Assembly (NCBI GenBank): GCA_963925675.1
Contig: CAWUSW010000068.1
Location: 1 to 18,618, forward strand
Origin: Eutrophocola sp963925675
Lineage (GTDB): Bacteria; Pseudomonadota; Gammaproteobacteria; Pseudomonadales; Pseudohongiellaceae
DNA: 18,618 nucleotides
Reading direction: 5' to 3'
Each line of letters begins with the position of its first letter. Positions within the stretch are counted from its first letter, which is position 1. A program made the translations under genes and the position numbers. The notes below the pieces were generated by a model, which saw nothing but the letters and a program-made list of their open reading frames with translations, ran no database searches and was not told the origin of the DNA. This document shows positions 15,622 through 18,618 of this stretch, piece by piece.

Positions 15622-17986
15622 CAATAGCATCCCAACCCAGAGAATCCACAAAGCGACTCGCTGCTTCACTTAGCTTTGCCCCCTCTTGCGGATTATTCAG
15701 TAAATTCTCAATGGCATCGCTAATGGCATCAAAGTCATCAATGATCAATGCTTCAACACCGTTTTCAACCGGAATCCCTTCAATGCCTTTAGATGTACTG
15801 ATAACCGGTACTCCAGCGGCAAAATAATCCAGAATTTTCATCCGCGTGCCGCCCCCTTCCTGGAGAGTAACTACTGCCAGATCTGCTGCAGGTATAACTT
15901 CTGCCAAATCATCAATACTACCGACAAAATAGATGTCCTCATGCAATGGGAAATCAGGCGGTTTACTCCCTATCGCCAGGACAGAAACAGCAAGTCCCCG
16001 CAATTTTAGACGCGGTAATATTTCCTCAGCCATAACTTTCATGGCTTCGAGATTGGGGGCATAACTATAGGTGCCATGATAAACAAGTACATCATTATCC
16101 GCTGGAATTCCAAAATTGGCTTTTATATTTATTGTCGGGGTTTGTTGAAAGGCAAGCAAATCCACTCCATGGGGAATGGTATGGATTTTTTCTGCTGAGA
16201 CGCCATCCCTGATCATTTTTTGCCGATCATTATCTGAAACCGCGACAATATTATCCGCAAGGTGGCACATGGCAATTTCAATATTTTTTAAGGTTTGGAA
16301 GTTTTTATCGCTCAGGTCAGATACCTGATTTTTAATGCGGTCATATTCAACATTGTGCTGAACCAGAAGAATTTTCCCTCCAAACAATGACCTGGCATAT
16401 CGACAGGGCCGAACATAAGCCGGAAATTCAGCCTGGTAGGCACCTATTGGTTTACGGCTGGTTAAATAGACGGATCTGACAATGTAGCTGAAATCTGTCA
16501 CAGGAAGATAAAGGAAGCTGTTACTGACCGGATAACCTTTCCTGATTAAAGTCATGAAGGCAAGAAATCTGGGCAAACATAATAGTCTTACCAGTAACGG
16601 GAAACGATGGCTCATCATCTCTCCATTACTAAACTGGAAATATTCTTTTCTGCTATCGGTGGTTAGCCAAACATCTCTTCCCCGTCGTGAAAGAGATTCA
16701 GCAGTCCTGATTATTTTTACTGCAGCACCGTGATCTACCGGAAACAGGTCAGATCGGGTCACCATTAAAATATCCGGTGTCGATTCAGGTCTGGCAGGAC
16801 AAAAGAATTTTTTAAAAATCGACGCCAGAATGATTTTAGATGTTGACGCATTGGCTCCTTTTGGAAAGTCCGCCTTTTCATCTGATTCCGGGACATCCTC
16901 AGGATCAGGATCAGCGCTTTTAGCAAAGCGATCAACTTTATATGGATTACTCAGATATTTCAGCAAGGGTGCACAACTGGTTTTGTAATTCAGCACTTCG
17001 TTCTTAAGATTTATTACACCTGCTTGCTTGGCTTGTAAAATTTCAGGATTATTCTCAACGTCTAAAAGCAGATTGTGTAATGCTGAGGGCTCATCAACTA
17101 CCCACCCCGCATCATATTGAATGATCAGTTCTGCCAGAGGGATCCAGCTATTGATAATAATTGGCAAACCAGATTCCAGATATTCCATTGCCCGGAATGA
17201 ATGACTAAACTCCCTTTCAGTATTGCGCTCTCCCAGTTCCAGGCCAATATGGCACTGCTGCAGGCTGGCTTGCATTTGCGCATAACTTTGCAAACTTGAT
17301 TCGGCTTCTTCTGTTTCAGCATTGCCAGGATAGGCACCTGAAAACTCAACGAATGTAATTCCTTTTCGTTTTTCTACCAGCTCCTTGATAACAGCTCTGT
17401 AATTACTAAAATTCCGCCAGGGCCAATCTACCCCGGCATTAACCAGCTTCACTGGCCTTGCTGACTTTGCTTGTGATAAAAGCTTTGCTCTTGTGGAAAT
17501 AGGAAGTATAGATATCGGGATATCTTGCCGACAATCTATACCAGCTTGAAGCAGTAAAGGCAGGAGCAAATCAGACTGGCGCTTGTTACCAACAAGAATG
17601 TGGTCAACACATGACAACAAACTAACTATTTCATTCGTTGTTGCTGGAACGCTCTCCGGTGCCTGAAACATTAACTCGAGCAGGCGTGGAGCAATAAAGT
17701 CCAGAATTATCGGAACTTCAGTAGTCGGCAAGTCAGCAAGCAAAGACCAGTAAGCAACAATAATGACATCAAACTGTCCGCGCCCGACAAGGGCTTCCAG
17801 CTCTTCTCTGGAATGATAAATGTTGGCGTTTACTGCGGTATCCGGATCTGAGCTGTAAACCAGCTGTACCACCTCATGTCCGGCATCTTCCAGAACCTCA
17901 CGGATGCCCAAAACCCTGACTTGATTGCCTGTGGCTACTTGTTGGATATCCAGTGGAGTATCGAGAGTTAGATAAAGTAATTTCAT
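15593..17986 (-). CDS. tandem two-domain GT-B glycosyltransferase (GT4-like + GT4-like)
   Basis: A large cytoplasmic or membrane-associated protein with two glycosyltransferase units in one chain (797 residues, about twice a single GT4 enzyme). Unit 1 (1-350) has weaker motifs: a nucleotide-sugar half with HSFRAMEYLESGLPIIINSW (E268). A charged, probably disordered linker (about 352-382, DPDPEDVPESDEKADF) follows. Unit 2 (403-797) is a clear GT4 member: HGAAVKIIRTAESLSRRG at the acceptor side, VQHNVEYDRIK, IPHGVDLLAF, and QEGGGTRMKILDYFAAGVPV at about 709-728 in the donor site. Sugar donor and acceptor are not predictable; a capsule, O-antigen or exopolysaccharide role is likely. The ATG at 17984-17986 gives the expected MKLLYLTLDTP; a GTG 12 bases upstream is possible. 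No other polysaccharide genes are adjacent. Confidence 0.85.
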   Translation of the reverse strand: MKLLYLTLDTPLDIQQVATGNQVRVLGIREVLEDAGHEVVQLVYSSDPDTAVNANIYHSREELEALVGRGQFDVIIVAYWSLLADLPTTEVPIILDFIAPRLLELMFQAPESVPATTNEIVSLLSCVDHILVGNKRQSDLLLPLLLQAGIDCRQDIPISILPISTRAKLLSQAKSARPVKLVNAGVDWPWRNFSNYRAVIKELVEKRKGITFVEFSGAYPGNAETEEAESSLQSYAQMQASLQQCHIGLELGERNTEREFSHSFRAMEYLESGLPIIINSWIPLAELIIQYDAGWVVDEPSALHNLLLDVENNPEILQAKQAGVINLKNEVLNYKTSCAPLLKYLSNPYKVDRFAKSADPDPEDVPESDEKADFPKGANASTSKIILASIFKKFFCPARPESTPDILMVTRSDLFPVDHGAAVKIIRTAESLSRRGRDVWLTTDSRKEYFQFSNGEMMSHRFPLLVRLLCLPRFLAFMTLIRKGYPVSNSFLYLPVTDFSYIVRSVYLTSRKPIGAYQAEFPAYVRPCRYARSLFGGKILLVQHNVEYDRIKNQVSDLSDKNFQTLKNIEIAMCHLADNIVAVSDNDRQKMIRDGVSAEKIHTIPHGVDLLAFQQTPTINIKANFGIPADNDVLVYHGTYSYAPNLEAMKVMAEEILPRLKLRGLAVSVLAIGSKPPDFPLHEDIYFVGSIDDLAEVIPAADLAVVTLQEGGGTRMKILDYFAAGVPVISTSKGIEGIPVENGVEALIIDDFDAISDAIENLLNNPQEGAKLSEAASRFVDSLGWDAIARRYLPLLQ

Positions 17987-18030
17987 GAAGGACCACACTT
18001 AAAACCAGCCGGCATGATGCTGTCCCCTTC

Positions 18031-18070
18031 CAAGCCTGTCAAGCCTGTCAAGCCCGAAATCATCGGGCTT
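18031..18070. repeat. 9-base direct repeats joined to a hairpin
   Basis: CAAGCCTGT is repeated twice and begun a third time (18031-18054), and the third copy merges into a perfect 8-base inverted repeat AAGCCCGA/TCGGGCTT with a 5-base loop (18050-18070). It sits in the 153-base gap between the divergent glycosyltransferase and DUF3301 genes. There is no T run on either side, so it is not a typical terminator. It may be a regulatory or repetitive extragenic element. Confidence 0.5.
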
Positions 18071-18139
18071 ACACGCCAGGGAATATATCTGTATTTTATA
18101 AGTAAGGTCATTCGACAGCCAGAAAGATATACTTGGTCA

Positions 18140-18469
18140 ATGTATTCTATCTATGACCTCTGTATTTTCTTTTTACTTGTTTTGCTGGTGATGTACTGGT
18201 GGCGAACCCGGGAACAACATACATCAGCACTCAACTTTGCCAGAAAATACTGTAAAGAGCGCGACATTCAGCTTCTGGATGAAACCCTTGTCTTTCAGAA
18301 AATAGCCTTGAGTAAAAACTCATCAGGTCATAAGGTGTTTAGCAGGATTTACAGCTTTGATTTCTGCCGCGATGGTCAGGACCGCAATAAAGGAGAAATT
18401 GTACTGTGTGGTTATTCTGTCATTCGGGTTGTGCTGGAAACAGAACAACTGGAAATTACGCAGTATTGA
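18140..18469 (+). CDS. DUF3301 family small membrane protein
   Basis: A 109-residue protein with one N-terminal transmembrane helix (YDLCIFFLLVLLVMYWW, about 5-21) and a soluble, probably beta-rich cytoplasmic part. The order WWRTREQHTSALNFARKYCKE, LDETLVF, FSFDFCRDGQDR-like and GEIVLCGY matches the DUF3301 family, conserved in gammaproteobacteria and of unknown function. The ATG at 18140 was chosen because family members begin almost directly with the membrane helix. An in-frame ATG at 18014 would add 42 residues made mostly of the repeat and hairpin region and looks spurious. No strong ribosome-binding site is visible. The stop codon is 5 bases before the heptamer array. Confidence 0.85.
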   Translation: MYSIYDLCIFFLLVLLVMYWWRTREQHTSALNFARKYCKERDIQLLDETLVFQKIALSKNSSGHKVFSRIYSFDFCRDGQDRNKGEIVLCGYSVIRVVLETEQLEITQY

Positions 18470-18474
18470 AAATA

Positions 18475-18592
18475 TCTCAATCTCAAGTCTCAAGTCTCAA
18501 GTCTCAAGTCTCAAGTCTCAAGTCTCAAGTCTCAAGTCTCAAGTCTCAAGTCTCAAGTCTCAAGTCTCAAGTCTCAAGTCTCAAGTCTCAAG
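18475..18592 (+). repeat. heptamer tandem array, 16 perfect TCTCAAG copies
   Basis: From 18481 to 18592 the unit TCTCAAG is repeated 16 times without a single mismatch, and the preceding 18475-18480 is the unit lacking its last base. The period of 7 is not a multiple of 3. Read on the + strand, all three frames are open and give the same seven-residue cycle (SQVSSLK); on the - strand every frame meets a TGA in each 21 bases. It lies directly after the DUF3301 stop. A perfect array of this kind is prone to length change by slippage. Confidence 0.97.
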
Positions 18593-18594
18593 CG

Positions 18595-18611
18595 GGCGAC
18601 CTTTGGTCGCC
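18595..18611. repeat. perfect inverted repeat after the heptamer array
   Basis: GGCGACC and GGTCGCC pair perfectly around a TTT loop, two bases after the end of the heptamer array. No T run follows within the window, so it is at best an atypical terminator for the DUF3301 gene. Short GC-rich stems of this form are also common as repetitive extragenic elements. The window ends seven bases later. Confidence 0.6.
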
Positions 18612-18618
18612 ATGTCGG

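Noticed and set aside
18014..18139. Extension of the DUF3301 protein to the ATG at 18014
   Set aside because: The added residues derive from the direct repeats and hairpin, and family members begin at the membrane helix.
18475..18592. Heptamer array as a CRISPR or as a coding repeat protein
   Set aside because: There are no spacers between the units, and no start codon with a ribosome-binding site opens into it; the DUF3301 stop lies just before. It is a plain tandem repeat.

Overview
The window looks like chromosomal DNA of a Gram-negative gammaproteobacterium, probably a free-living (marine-type) heterotroph. The evidence is the many Sec-exported proteins, a TonB-dependent-receptor remnant, a DUF3301 gene (a gammaproteobacterial family) and ordinary Shine-Dalgarno/sigma70 signals. 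Base composition is close to balanced by eye. I see no rRNA, tRNA, integrase, transposase, CRISPR array or phage gene. The lineage below class level is an inference.

Left part (1-2363, + strand): a wrecked cupredoxin-type 'methylamine utilization-like' gene lies upstream of a two-membrane-helix sensor adenylate cyclase (Cache-like/HAMP/class III cyclase). A strong hairpin follows, shared with the convergent cluster.

Centre-left (2378-6931, - strand): glk, a possible 50-residue membrane peptide, two exported proteins of unknown function (DUF8021-like and DUF6152-like), then ligA and ligB, encoding a class III extradiol (protocatechuate 4,5-type) dioxygenase. Centre (7056-11075, + strand): a secreted alpha/beta hydrolase with a DUF3500 protein, then an exported TPR/TonB-C-like protein whose 3' end runs into pobA.

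Centre-right (11000-14430, - strand): a compact apparent operon encodes an exported B3-like metallo-beta-lactamase-fold hydrolase, an exported serine beta-lactamase-family hydrolase/esterase, and PobA (4-hydroxybenzoate 3-monooxygenase). It has a good sigma70-type promoter with a perfect 7-3-7 palindrome inside it. PobA makes protocatechuate, the expected substrate of LigAB, so the window holds two consecutive steps of a 4-hydroxybenzoate route. The exported hydrolases could plausibly liberate aromatic acids from esters. That link is inference.

Right part (14515-18618): a TonB-dependent receptor remnant, a divergent TetR regulator, a large tandem two-domain GT-B glycosyltransferase, and a DUF3301 membrane protein. 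The DUF3301 gene is followed at once by 16 perfect copies of the heptamer TCTCAAG and a perfect hairpin.

I did not find a clear new defence or mobile system. The best leads are the hydrolase-hydrolase-pobA operon with its operator-like palindrome, the heptamer array, the two-headed glycosyltransferase, the possible coupled small membrane ORF after glk, and several visible gene-decay scars.
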